Counted from the first letter of the stretch, positions 1 through 7,280 are shown. The stretch: DNA of 34,689 nt from Candidatus Roizmanbacteria bacterium RIFCSPHIGHO2_12_FULL_38_13 (GCA_001789555.1 MFZZ01000008.1:715-35403); one strand, 5' to 3'. Notes: generated from the letters alone by a model not told the origin. A program made the numbers and translations.

Positions 1-525
1 ATCCAAACCGGCAAGCATAACAAAATAGTCTTTATTTTCCTTCTTAAGCTTTGATGCAAACTCTTCTGCTACTTTTGCATAATTTTCTGCGTCCACCGTA
101 CCACCCCACTCGGTCGCATGATTTGGTTCATTAAAAAGTATGATGTACCTGTTTTCAACGACCCAGTGTAGTTTGTTTAAAAAATCTACCCAAACTTGAG
201 CCTCTGACTTATCTGGACGGCGCCAATTCTCACCGTCTGGAGATGTGGCAAGGCGGATAATTGGTATGAGTCTACGCTCACGCAGCTTATCAAAAACTCC
301 CTGCCATTTATTTAGATCTCGATCGTTTTCTTGGATCACGAGGGTCACATATCCCCACCTACCACCACTTGAATTTAGAAGCTCTTCAGCTTTTTGGATA
401 TCTCCGTCATCAGGTGTGGCAAGATGGATACCAAATTTATTGTTTTTTATATCTTGTGCAGATACTCCTGCTGACAAGCTTAAAAAAGCCAACACCAATG
501 ATATGACAATAATAATTTTATTCAT
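1..525 (-). CDS. Secreted glycoside hydrolase-like protein, C-terminus cut off by window edge
   Basis: The frame is open from ATG at 525 down to base 1, giving 175 residues without a stop, so the C-terminal part lies outside the window. Residues 1-24 form a signal peptide: a Lys, a hydrophobic core rich in Ile/Val/Leu, and a probable cleavage site near GVSAQ. The mature part reads like the N-terminal half of a (beta/alpha)8 clan-A glycosidase: early strands with GIHLATPDDGD, RWGYVTLVIQEND and IPIIRLATSP, then IILFNEPNHATEW, where the NEP Glu matches the usual acid/base residue. The family is inferred from fold-like motifs only, and the nucleophile Glu would be in the missing part. It lies 35 bases downstream of dcd, with its own -10 box between. 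Confidence 0.6.
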   Translation of the reverse strand, partial: MNKIIIVISLVLAFLSLSAGVSAQDIKNNKFGIHLATPDDGDIQKAEELLNSSGGRWGYVTLVIQENDRDLNKWQGVFDKLRERRLIPIIRLATSPDGENWRRPDKSEAQVWVDFLNKLHWVVENRYIILFNEPNHATEWGGTVDAENYAKVAEEFASKLKKENKDYFVMLAGLD

Positions 526-535
526 AAACAGTTAT

Positions 536-541
536 ATTATA
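536..541 (-). promoter_or_regulatory. Extended -10 box (TGA-TATAAT) for the glycosidase gene
   Basis: On the minus strand TATAAT, preceded by TGA, ends 10 bases before the ATG at 525, leaving almost no 5' leader. The surrounding 15 bases (535-549) match those before the thiamine pyrophosphokinase gene (2184-2198) with one mismatch. Confidence 0.5.
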
Positions 542-560
542 TCAAGGCGCTATCTAGAAA

Positions 561-1118
561 TCAGACCTTCGGCAGCCCGATAGTTTTTTGATTGGAGTAT
601 TTACCCAAAAGATCTTTATAAGACTTCTCACACTCCTCATCAGCTTCAAAAAAAACAATTTCGGCAATACCTTCATGTGCATAAACCTTAGCAGGAAGCG
701 GAGTGGTGTTTGAAATCTCAATGACAATATATCCTTCAAACTCCGGTTGTAATGGAGTGACATTTACAATTATGCCGCAGCGAGCATAAGTAGATTTACC
801 AATGCAGAGCCCCAAAACACTCCTAGGGATTTTTAAGTATTCAATACTTCTGGTTAAAGCAAAAGAATTAGGTGGAATAAGTACCGAGTTTACCCCCTTC
901 ACGTCTACAAATGAACGTTCGTCAAACTTCTTTGGATCTACCACTGCAGAATGGACATTGGTAAAAATTTTAAACTCCGTTGCAACACGTAGATCATAAC
1001 CATAAGAAGATAAACCATAAGATACTTTTCCATTCCTTTTTATTGCATCGACAAAAGGATCGATCATCTTATGCTCTTTTGCCATCTTCCTTATCCAATG
1101 ATCAGCCTTTATTGACAT
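561..1118 (-). CDS. dcd: dCTP deaminase
   Basis: The 185-residue protein would deaminate dCTP to dUTP for thymidylate synthesis (some relatives also cleave dUTP to dUMP). The family signature is clear: [10 protein letters not shown] near the N-terminus, the nucleotide-binding GKSTYARCG near residue 105, and [18 protein letters not shown], where the Glu of VIEISN is the expected catalytic residue. The end KTIGLPKV is typical of the C-terminal lid. Length is normal for the family. The ATG at 1118 is supported by a perfect TATAAT 6 bases upstream. It stands alone, downstream of a 390-base non-coding stretch. Deaminase versus bifunctional deaminase/diphosphatase cannot be decided by eye. Confidence 0.93.
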   Translation of the reverse strand: MSIKADHWIRKMAKEHKMIDPFVDAIKRNGKVSYGLSSYGYDLRVATEFKIFTNVHSAVVDPKKFDERSFVDVKGVNSVLIPPNSFALTRSIEYLKIPRSVLGLCIGKSTYARCGIIVNVTPLQPEFEGYIVIEISNTTPLPAKVYAHEGIAEIVFFEADEECEKSYKDLLGKYSNQKTIGLPKV

Positions 1119-1508
1119 CTCAATATTATACTTTAATAAACTGTAATTTTCATTGAAAGCAAATACATATAGCGTCTACACTAAATTTTATGCCGTATAA
1201 ATTTAGATAACAATATTTAAACAATAATGGATATCTGTCCTATAAAGATATGTATTTATTATTTGTATTAAAATAAAAAATTGTCTTGTATTTTACAAAA
1301 ATATTAGTTAAAGATAAGCCTTTGGCAAATTTCATTTCTCAAACAAAATTGACAAAGTACTTTACAAGAAAATTAAAATATTGGTATTTAATGATAATAA
1401 AATAACTAAGGTTATTATAACAGTATAAACTATGAATTAACAAGAGCTGTTGTAAAAACTTCTTTACAAAATATTGTTGTTAACTTTATTAAGTATCTAT
1501 AAATATTA
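1119..1508. other. AT-rich non-coding stretch between thiamine pyrophosphokinase and dcd
   Basis: This 390-base stretch has no credible ORF and is extremely AT-rich (the 60-base line at 1201 has 11 G+C). Its right-hand end may hold the 3' end of the pyrophosphokinase transcript and its left end the dcd promoter. It contains a 7-bp hairpin at 1450-1469 (TTGTAAA, 6-base loop, TTTACAA) and three copies of TTTACAA on the plus strand at 1292, 1361 and 1463. I see no RNA gene and no DnaA boxes in it. Confidence 0.5.
1125..1130 (-). promoter_or_regulatory. -10 box TATAAT for dcd (leaderless)
   Basis: TATAAT on the minus strand is separated from the dcd ATG by 6 bases, so transcription should begin at or next to the A of the start codon. 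No Shine-Dalgarno sequence precedes the gene. Confidence 0.6.
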
Positions 1509-2177
1509 TTAAAAATAAACATCCTTAGAGCCCCAAACCTTTTTATTACTTTTATGTGCCACCAACATTGGACCTTTTTTAATGGAAATTTTGGCTGTCT
1601 TTGATTTCATGACATTACTTATTCCTCTAGTCGATCCTAAAAACAGTGTTTCGTTATTTAGTACATATTTAAGATTTGTAGTTTTTACTTCTTCAATGTC
1701 TGTGTGGATAGGAATTAACGATACTTCATCTCCTATTGAACCGTTTATAGTAATATCATCGTAGATAAAGTAGTAAATCGTATCATTTTCAATAACTCTA
1801 ATTTTTGCCTTTTTTGCTACCATTGAATATTGGACTAAGTTTGAAAACAGGTGATCAAGACGATCTCCAAGCACTCCAAATATGATGAGATCCTTATAGC
1901 CTTTGCTCAATACATAATCGATAGCAAGCTCTCCATCTGCGAAATCTTTTTCACTTGGATATCTGATAAATTTAACTTTTAATATTTTAAGTTTTTCTTT
2001 TATATCATCCGTGATCGAATCGAGATCCCCAATCACAATATCAGGAGAGATATCATTGTCTAAAGCCAGTTGTGCCCCGCCATCGGCACAAATAATAAGC
2101 GCATCTTTTTTTATACTACTCAACCGCGTTTTGATGCTACTGTAATTTCCATTAAGGAAAATAAACGCTCGTTTCAT
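1509..2177 (-). CDS. thiN: Thiamine pyrophosphokinase
   Basis: The 222-residue protein would transfer pyrophosphate from ATP to thiamine to make thiamine pyrophosphate. Family motifs are in order: ADGGAQLALD (residues 32-41), the Mg/ATP motif IGDLDSI (about 49-55), a YPSEKDFADGELAI block corresponding to the usual DKDxTD motif, GVLGDRLDHLFSN in the position of GGRxDH, and STRGISNVM near the C-terminus in the thiamine-binding domain. The usual Thr-Asp pair reads Ala-Asp here, a mild deviation. Length is normal. The ATG at 2177 is preceded by TACAAT 7 bases away; an AGGA just before the start is too close to be a standard ribosome site. It implies salvage of external thiamine, which fits a host- or community-dependent organism. 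Confidence 0.9.
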   Translation of the reverse strand: MKRAFIFLNGNYSSIKTRLSSIKKDALIICADGGAQLALDNDISPDIVIGDLDSITDDIKEKLKILKVKFIRYPSEKDFADGELAIDYVLSKGYKDLIIFGVLGDRLDHLFSNLVQYSMVAKKAKIRVIENDTIYYFIYDDITINGSIGDEVSLIPIHTDIEEVKTTNLKYVLNNETLFLGSTRGISNVMKSKTAKISIKKGPMLVAHKSNKKVWGSKDVYF

Positions 2178-2184
2178 ATGTCCT

Positions 2185-2190
2185 ATTGTA
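2185..2190 (-). promoter_or_regulatory. Extended -10 box (TGA-TACAAT) for thiamine pyrophosphokinase
   Basis: TACAAT preceded by TGA on the minus strand lies 7 bases before the ATG at 2177, inside the short gap after the preceding gene's stop. The 15 bases 2184-2198 match 535-549 except one position. Confidence 0.45.
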
Positions 2191-3018
2191 TCAAGGCGAA
2201 GTTACTATTGCAGTCGGAGTTGCCTGTAAAATCTGTGGACTATTTTGACCTTCTGCCTCTTGTCTTTCTTGCTGAAACTCATTTAGGTATTCTAAATTTT
2301 TTTCTGACTGTGATTGCTGTTTGGTCCACTCAAGAAATATATTTTGATTTGATGTCATTTCTATTATATTTTTTGGTGGTTCGATCTGTTGTTTCTCATA
2401 AGAATTTACTGTCACATCAATTACTTTGTCCCCTTGTACCAACACCGATCTGTATAAAGTAAAATCGTCTTGAGTTATATACAAAAACTGCTGTTGTTCT
2501 TCTTTATCAGAATTTTTCAATTGATATCGGAAGCATTGTTTTGAGCCGCAAGCCAAAGATTGAATATAAACTGGCTGGGTTTTTTCATCTGCAAGTAAAT
2601 ATTTTATATCTCTAAAAAATGAAAAAGGATTAAACGGTATTTCGATATTATATTGCCTCGCGTCAGCTTGACTTTGTCTCCACCAATTATCTGATTTATT
2701 ATCTTTTAAATATATAAACTGATTACTTAATACCATAATCAACGCTGGAGTATTATCTTTTAAAAGAGAAAATTCCTCAATGTCATTTGAGATTGTCCAG
2801 TTGCCCTTATATAAATTACCAGCAATTGTTAAATCAATTTTTCCCGCTGCATAACGATAAGGTATTTTTTTATACTTATTTAGAAAATTACATATTCTTT
2901 TATCCACATATATACATCTATTCTTATTTATTACATTCAATGTTAAGACAATTATTATCCCGGTTAATGAACCAATTACCAAAAAAATTGCTATGTGGCT
3001 AAATCGAAGTGATGGCAT
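2191..3018 (-). CDS. Membrane-anchored protein of unknown function
   Basis: The 275-residue protein has one N-terminal membrane segment (about residues 8-29) with few flanking charges, followed by an extracytoplasmic domain. I do not recognise the family. Visible features are a beta-rich middle with several aromatic patches (GNWTISND, SDNWWRQSQ), a Cys pair in LACGSKQCFRYQL that could form a disulfide, a Gln/Glu-rich stretch near residues 235-260 that looks helical, and a flexible Thr/Pro tail (ATPTAIVTSP). The overall pattern resembles LolA/LppX-like outer-surface proteins, but that is only an impression. It sits 18 bases after the methyltransferase gene and has its own -10 box 6 bases before ATG, so it may also be transcribed separately. 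Confidence 0.75.
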   Translation of the reverse strand: MPSLRFSHIAIFLVIGSLTGIIIVLTLNVINKNRCIYVDKRICNFLNKYKKIPYRYAAGKIDLTIAGNLYKGNWTISNDIEEFSLLKDNTPALIMVLSNQFIYLKDNKSDNWWRQSQADARQYNIEIPFNPFSFFRDIKYLLADEKTQPVYIQSLACGSKQCFRYQLKNSDKEEQQQFLYITQDDFTLYRSVLVQGDKVIDVTVNSYEKQQIEPPKNIIEMTSNQNIFLEWTKQQSQSEKNLEYLNEFQQERQEAEGQNSPQILQATPTAIVTSP

Positions 3019-3024
3019 ACAATT

Positions 3025-3030
3025 AATATA
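3025..3030 (-). promoter_or_regulatory. Extended -10 box (TGA-TATATT) for the membrane-anchored protein gene
   Basis: TATATT preceded by TGA lies 6 bases before the ATG at 3018, inside the 18-base gap after the methyltransferase stop; spacing again implies a leaderless mRNA. Confidence 0.4.
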
Positions 3031-3036
3031 TCATAA

Positions 3037-3900
3037 CTAGACTGACCATCTTGCAAAAATAGCTGTCGGCAAAAAAATTTGCTTGCCTATTTGAGGAATT
3101 AAAATTTCACCATTTTCTATTACCCCATCAGTACCTTTCATCAACTTAACAAGAAGATTGGCAAGGGTCACCGAAGAAAAGGCAACTGCGTAGGTATTGA
3201 GAATTATGAATAATGGCTGTTTGCCAAGAAGTTGACGACAAAGTTTAAGCAAAGCAGGAAGATCTTCTTCGATTTTCCACAACTTACCATTTTCGGCGCG
3301 GCCAAACTTGGGCGGATCAATGATAATTGCGTCATAACTGCGTCCTCTTTTTATTTCTCTTTTAACAAATGTCACGGCATCATCCACAATCCAGCGCACC
3401 GGTCGATCGGAAAGTCCCGACAATTTGGCATTTTCGTGAGCCCAAGTTACTATCTCTTTTGAGGCATCAAGATGTGTGACCGAAGCCCCTGCCGAAGATG
3501 CAGCCAATGTACAGCCACCTGTGTAGGCAAAAAGATTTAGTACATTAATCTGTCTTTGGGCCGACTTTATTTTTTCAATAATCCATGACCAATGAACTGA
3601 CATTTCCGGAAAAATACCAATATGTTTGAAACTTGTGGGTCGAAGTCGAAACAGCAGACCTCTCCAGGGGATAACCCAAGGCTCCGAAATTTTAGTGCGA
3701 AACTGCCAGCTCCCTTTTTCTCCTTTGTGAATATGGGAGGCATCGGCTTTTTTCCAAAACTCCTCGCTTTGGGATTTGGACCATAATGCCCGCTGCTCAA
3801 AACGCGACAAAATATAAATACCAAAACGCTCCAGTATTTGCTTATCTCCACTATCAAGAAGTTCATAATCATCCCAGTTAGGCGGAGTAAATGTGAGCAT
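3037..3900 (-). CDS. Class I SAM-dependent methyltransferase, RlmI/RlmK-like
   Basis: The 287-residue protein carries a full Rossmann methyltransferase core. Motif I reads NLFAYTGGCTLAA (about residues 121-133), motif II HLDASKEIVTWAHENA gives the acidic ribose-binding residue, and motif IV is IIIDPPKFGR, the NPPF-like DPPxF/Y motif of base methyltransferases in the COG1092 group (RlmI, RlmK and relatives). The probable role is cytosine or guanine methylation in 23S rRNA. It lacks the N-terminal PUA domain of RlmI and has a short N-terminal domain instead (WKKADASHIHKGEKGSW). The ATG is 2 bases after the stop of the decayed UPF0047 gene, so the two shared a transcript. Target base is unknown. 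Confidence 0.8.
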   Translation of the reverse strand: MLTFTPPNWDDYELLDSGDKQILERFGIYILSRFEQRALWSKSQSEEFWKKADASHIHKGEKGSWQFRTKISEPWVIPWRGLLFRLRPTSFKHIGIFPEMSVHWSWIIEKIKSAQRQINVLNLFAYTGGCTLAASSAGASVTHLDASKEIVTWAHENAKLSGLSDRPVRWIVDDAVTFVKREIKRGRSYDAIIIDPPKFGRAENGKLWKIEEDLPALLKLCRQLLGKQPLFIILNTYAVAFSSVTLANLLVKLMKGTDGVIENGEILIPQIGKQIFLPTAIFARWSV

Positions 3901-3902
3901 AT

Positions 3903-4107
3903 TTATGATTTGATAAAAGTTAAAATAATGTTTCGATCGCGCGGCCCATCAAGCTCAACTAATACAATGCGCTGCCACGTTCCAAGCTGTAGCTCCCCGT
4001 CAACCACGGGAACAGTAAGCGTTGACGAGGTCAGCCAATCTTTCTTGAACACGATCGGTGATATCGACTACCTGTTTTTCGTTTTGAGTCTTAATTAACA
4101 ATTTCAT
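3903..4107 (-). pseudogene. Decayed UPF0047/YjbQ-family gene with internal deletion and frameshift
   Basis: The ATG at 4107 begins MKLLIKTQNEKQVVDITDR, a good UPF0047 N-terminus, continues about 28 residues to near VQERLAD, then runs to a stop shortly after. Shifting frame gives TVPVVDGELQLGTWQRI followed by VLVELDGPRDRNIILTF and a stop at 3903-3905, which is the conserved C-terminus of the same family. The roughly 70-residue middle with the HTTA and NEN/ADPD motifs and catalytic residues is missing. The intact family is about 130-140 residues, and some members have been called secondary thiamine-phosphate synthases. The remnant keeps a consensus TATAAT 7 bases before its ATG. An assembly deletion is a possible alternative to real decay. 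Confidence 0.75.
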
Positions 4108-4114
4108 TGTACTG

Positions 4115-4120
4115 ATTATA
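4115..4120 (-). promoter_or_regulatory. -10 box TATAAT before the UPF0047 remnant and methyltransferase
   Basis: TATAAT on the minus strand is 7 bases from the ATG at 4107. It is back to back with the plus-strand box at 4141-4146 and probably now drives the downstream methyltransferase gene. Confidence 0.5.
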
Positions 4121-4140
4121 AATTATCGAAGAAATTATAG

Positions 4141-4146
4141 TATAAT
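4141..4146 (+). promoter_or_regulatory. -10 box TATAAT for the DUF4153-like membrane protein
   Basis: A perfect TATAAT lies 8 bases before an in-frame ATA codon at 4155. No ATG, GTG or TTG exists in frame until 4332. The spacing equals that of the other leaderless promoters in the window. Confidence 0.5.
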
Positions 4147-4154
4147 ATTTATCT

Positions 4155-5606
4155 ATAGAAACTGTTAGAAATCGCTTACTAATATACCCTATATCGCTAA
4201 TCCTTAGCGTAGTCATTCCCTTCCTTATTATCACTTCCGGATACTTTCCATTTACTGGTCTAGCCATCTCGTTTGCATCCCTTGCTGTTTTTATTTTTCT
4301 TGCAAAAAAGCATAAAAGCACATTTAATGGTTTGATCTTTTTAACTATTCTGTTACTTTCGGCGTTTCTTTTGCTACGATCGAATCCCTTACTCACCTTT
4401 TTTAATATTATCGCAATCCTCTACCTAAACACAGTTCTTATTCTGCCAAAACAAGACGACTCTTTAATAAGTTTGTTTTTATCTCCGGTCGTACTATTAT
4501 TTCGGCTCCTGCCTCTAAAACATTCATACACGCTCCGTCTTGGCGACAAACATACTCAAATCAAAAATCGCATGTTTACATTTGAAATGTTGATTTCAGT
4601 CATTATTACCATCGTTATGATCCTCATCGTCGTTCCGATACTCTCCTTCGCAAATCCTATCTTTGCGCGGATGGTGGAAGCGGTGATCGATGCGCTTCGT
4701 ATCCAGAATTTTATCGATTACCTTGCCAACCTTGAAGTTGGCATTTACATTGTGCGAATAATATTATTTCTTTTTCTTTCATTCTCTTTGCCGCGTATTG
4801 TTGTGTTTATGGATAAAGGAGAAAAACTTGGCATTAGCATGCCGTCTTTTAGCTCGTTAAACCTACTTATCCCTAAAATCACTCTTTCTGTTATTATTGC
4901 GTTCTTTTTTGTGGCACAGCTTCAACTCTACACCGCCGATGCAGCAAATCTTGCCCAGCTTGGTTACACACACTCACAACTTACCCGCGAAGTATTTGCA
5001 CAGCTTGCTGTTGTGTCTATGATTATTTTTTTGCTTGCCTACAACGATACCATGCGGTCAAAATTGCGAAAGATCATGACTTACATGCTGGTTGCCGAAG
5101 GCATCTTTCTGACCTTGATGGCTTTTAAGAGTGTCTATGATTATAGCTTTATGTTCGGTTTTACCTTCAAACGATTGTATGGATACGCTGCCGTCATATG
5201 GATGATCGGCATATTTGGTTCTTTTGCCTATATATACTTAAAAAATATTCCAGTTCTGCGGTTTGTACAGACTATGGTATTGTGGACAGCGCTTATCTTG
5301 ATCGGCATAAATATTGTCAATTTCGATTCTATGATCGTTTATCATTCCCGCGCTCGGACAGGTCAGGGAACTGATTACATATATATCCTGACCCAAGTAT
5401 CTGCCGATGCGCATCATCATCGCGTCATTTTGGAAGATTATATAAAAGAGCACGGCAAAAAAGACTCGACGGATCTGTGGGTTCTTCAAGTTATGAAATA
5501 CAAAATAGAAGCGTTGCGCAAAGAATATGAGCAAAAATTTGACTGGCGCGGTTTCAATCTTGCCCGCTTCAACGCCTGGCGGATGAGTCGTGATGTAGAT
5601 TTTTAA
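4155..5606 (+). CDS. Polytopic membrane protein, DUF4153/DUF4173-like, start codon uncertain
   Basis: The frame is open from 4146 to the TAA at 5604-5606. The first conventional start is TTG at 4332, but the frame before it already encodes two convincing membrane helices (LILSVVIPFLIITSGYF; AISFASLAVFIFLAKK), so translation must begin earlier. The only start-like codon at the promoter is ATA at 4155, 8 bases after TATAAT. From there the product is 483 residues with about ten membrane segments. A soluble C-terminal tail has YHSRARTGQG, a Tyr/Val-rich stretch and FNLARFNAWRMSRD, resembling the end of DUF4153/DUF4173 proteins. Function of this family is not established. Upstream alternatives are ATT at 4215, or an error in the sequence at the start codon. 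Confidence 0.7.
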   Translation: METVRNRLLIYPISLILSVVIPFLIITSGYFPFTGLAISFASLAVFIFLAKKHKSTFNGLIFLTILLLSAFLLLRSNPLLTFFNIIAILYLNTVLILPKQDDSLISLFLSPVVLLFRLLPLKHSYTLRLGDKHTQIKNRMFTFEMLISVIITIVMILIVVPILSFANPIFARMVEAVIDALRIQNFIDYLANLEVGIYIVRIILFLFLSFSLPRIVVFMDKGEKLGISMPSFSSLNLLIPKITLSVIIAFFFVAQLQLYTADAANLAQLGYTHSQLTREVFAQLAVVSMIIFLLAYNDTMRSKLRKIMTYMLVAEGIFLTLMAFKSVYDYSFMFGFTFKRLYGYAAVIWMIGIFGSFAYIYLKNIPVLRFVQTMVLWTALILIGINIVNFDSMIVYHSRARTGQGTDYIYILTQVSADAHHHRVILEDYIKEHGKKDSTDLWVLQVMKYKIEALRKEYEQKFDWRGFNLARFNAWRMSRDVDF

Positions 5607-5609
5607 AGG

Positions 5610-5615
5610 TATAGT
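5610..5615 (+). promoter_or_regulatory. -10 box TATAGT for the ADP-ribosyltransferase-like gene
   Basis: TATAGT lies just after the preceding stop and 6 bases before the ATG at 5622, giving a leaderless arrangement without a ribosome site. Confidence 0.4.
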
Positions 5616-5621
5616 AATTGT

Positions 5622-6359
5622 ATGGGAGAAACAGGTGAAGTTATAAACGTTTCTGAAAACAAAGTTCCACAACCAATAGGAGAGGTTGTCATCGGACTAC
5701 AGGACCCACGTCAACTTTCTGCACAAAATTTTCATAACAATCCCGAAATTCTATATCATGGATCGGCAGAACCCATAAATTTCTCTCCAAATTACGATTA
5801 TGAGATGAAAATTGTTCCACATAGCAGTAAGGCAGGTGCAGGTTTCTATACAACACCAGATAAAGAAGATGCTCGTTTATTTTCCATCGCATGGGGTGCT
5901 CAAGAAGGAAAAGAGGTCGTAACTTCTTTTTTACCCTATCAGGCAAAAATGTATGATTTTCGAAATAGAGCGGATATTGGAAGCAATGCACCAGTACCAC
6001 GTGAATTATTTGATGAATACCGTCATTTTATTATAAATACTTTTACGGCTAAATACCCTGCTGTCCCATCTGGCTATGATCCATATTATCGGAGTTTTAA
6101 AGAATATCGCTCTAAACTTAATGAATTATATTTCGCTGGAAAACCAATAGACTTAAGACAGATGTTAAGCTTGACTGGAGAAACAGCCCACAGTGAATTT
6201 GGCGCATTACATATAAATAAATTTATGAGACAGAAAGGATTTGACGGATTAATTTATTTAGAGGGTGGTGATCATAGAAATCATAGAATACCGGCTTCTT
6301 ATTTATTTTTTAATCTTCATAAACTTGGTACATATGAATCGTGGCATAAAATTACTTGA
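5622..6359 (+). CDS. ADP-ribosyltransferase-like protein
   Basis: The 245-residue soluble protein has no signal peptide or membrane segment. Its motif order is that of ADP-ribosyltransferase-fold domains seen in phage heads, toxins and effectors: ILYHGSAEPINF near residue 45 (the His of an H-Y-[EQ] triad), GAGFYTTPDKEDARLFS near 72-88 (Tyr plus Thr of the second motif), and FDGLIYLEGGDHRN followed by SYLFFN near 206-231, matching the final domain strand. The third residue, normally Glu or Gln in a pattern like EYVVF, appears to be replaced by Ser-Tyr, so catalysis is uncertain. About 44 N-terminal residues are unrelated and may be a leader. It is a lone gene next to the nuclease. I propose the fold with moderate and the activity with low confidence. 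Confidence 0.5.
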   Translation: MGETGEVINVSENKVPQPIGEVVIGLQDPRQLSAQNFHNNPEILYHGSAEPINFSPNYDYEMKIVPHSSKAGAGFYTTPDKEDARLFSIAWGAQEGKEVVTSFLPYQAKMYDFRNRADIGSNAPVPRELFDEYRHFIINTFTAKYPAVPSGYDPYYRSFKEYRSKLNELYFAGKPIDLRQMLSLTGETAHSEFGALHINKFMRQKGFDGLIYLEGGDHRNHRIPASYLFFNLHKLGTYESWHKIT

Positions 6360-6415
6360 CGACAGGATTCTCTTCTTCTCTCAAGATTAGAACTGATGTT
6401 GCAAATTGAAATTAG

Positions 6416-6432
6416 TGTCGGAGCCGCGGGAC
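6416..6432 (-). other. Sequence resembling the 3' end of a tRNA gene
   Basis: On the minus strand the 17 bases GTCCCGCGGCTCCGACA look like the end of a tRNA: the 3' side of a T-stem, the 3' acceptor strand and a discriminator A. No other tRNA arms are present, because the nuclease gene begins 12 bases further on. It could be a scar or attachment site of an element, or chance. It is not a copy of either tRNA end found in this window. Confidence 0.25.
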
Positions 6433-6444
6433 TACTTATACCAC

Positions 6445-7191
6445 TCAAATTACATCTTTTAGAAGGACTTGTAAACGAAATTTAGGAAATATATCTTTTT
6501 GATAAATAGATATATGTTTTAATTTATTTTCTTTTATAAATTGCAGCTTTCGTCTCATTGATTCATCATATTTTTTTGATGAATTGGAAAGTCCAAAAAA
6601 TTCTATATAAAAATCTTTGACTTTGAAGTCACATGTAAAATGTGTACCATTATATCTCGCATTTCTCTCATGTATTATTTGTTTTGTATTCAACCAATCA
6701 TCTATTAACTTTTCTGCTAATGAATCACATATATGACCGTCATTCGCAATATACTTTTTAGAAAATTTGACTGGATTTGGTTTGAAACCAGATTCTATTA
6801 TAGCTTTATTCCAACTTCCAAACTCTCTTCGCGCTACTTTTTCGTGTAAAAATTCTTTTTTAAATGGAATTCTTCCGTTTTTTAGATAAAACTCTTTCAA
6901 TAACTTGCTTATTTTCTCTCTGGTATATTGCTTAGTTGTTAGTTGTGATCTGCGCAGACCACCTTTTCGAGATGCCAACAATTTTTCTGTTGAAGAAAGA
7001 TTACCTAAAGAGTTTAGATAATTTCGTCGTTTTAATTTTATCTTCTGCTCTAAGCTTAGAGACATACCTTTTGTATAGTGAAAGACCGTACCTATGCCTA
7101 AATCGAGTAGCTTCGCAATTTCTCTATGCGTTAAACCTTGTTTTCTTAATTGCCTAGATTTCTGAACGAATTTTTGTGAGATTTTTTTCAT
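6445..7191 (-). CDS. HTH plus PD-(D/E)XK-type homing endonuclease-like protein
   Basis: The 248-residue protein begins with a helix-turn-helix (about residues 10-45, LTHREIAKLLDLGIGTVFHY). A middle repeat follows (about 95-140, FYLKNGRIPFKKEF ... FGSWNKAIIESGFKPN) like the DNA-binding repeats of homing endonucleases. The C-terminal domain has the order of a PD-(D/E)XK nuclease: an early Glu in SLAEKLIDDW, then THFTCDFKVKDFYIEFFG with Asp and Glu-X-Phe placed as metal ligands, then a Lys/Arg-rich helix. EDxHD homing enzymes look similar. The ATG at 7191 lies one base beyond the 3' discriminator base of tRNA-Pro, with no room for a promoter or ribosome site, so the mRNA 5' end must come from tRNA 3' processing. 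Target site is unknown. Confidence 0.7.
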   Translation of the reverse strand: MKKISQKFVQKSRQLRKQGLTHREIAKLLDLGIGTVFHYTKGMSLSLEQKIKLKRRNYLNSLGNLSSTEKLLASRKGGLRRSQLTTKQYTREKISKLLKEFYLKNGRIPFKKEFLHEKVARREFGSWNKAIIESGFKPNPVKFSKKYIANDGHICDSLAEKLIDDWLNTKQIIHERNARYNGTHFTCDFKVKDFYIEFFGLSNSSKKYDESMRRKLQFIKENKLKHISIYQKDIFPKFRLQVLLKDVI

Positions 7192-7192
7192 G

Positions 7193-7267
7193 TCGGGGAT
7201 ACCAGACTTGAACTGGTGGCCTCACGCACCCCATGCGTGCGCTCTAATCCATCTGAGCTAATCCCCG
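7193..7267 (-). tRNA. tRNA-Pro (anticodon GGG)
   Basis: The cloverleaf folds fully: acceptor CGGGGAT/ATCCCCG with the C1-G72 pair typical of bacterial tRNA-Pro, D-arm GCTC/GAGC, anticodon stem CACGC/GCGTG with loop ATGGGGT (anticodon at 7230-7232, G37), T-arm ACCAG-TTCAAGT-CTGGT, and discriminator A at 7193. The CCA end is not encoded. A nuclease gene begins one base after the discriminator. Confidence 0.95.
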
Positions 7268-7280
7268 TTTTCGCCTTTCT

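Noticed and set aside
1350-1380. TTGACA followed by AT-rich -10-like sequence on the plus strand
   Set aside because: No gene follows on that strand; chance matches are expected in such AT-rich sequence.
2900-2908. DnaA-box-like TTATCCACA
   Set aside because: A single copy inside a coding region, with no cluster of boxes or origin genes around it.
3838-4098. Plus-strand ORF of 86 codons across the UPF0047 remnant
   Set aside because: It is antisense to clear UPF0047 and methyltransferase motifs and has no promoter or ribosome site.
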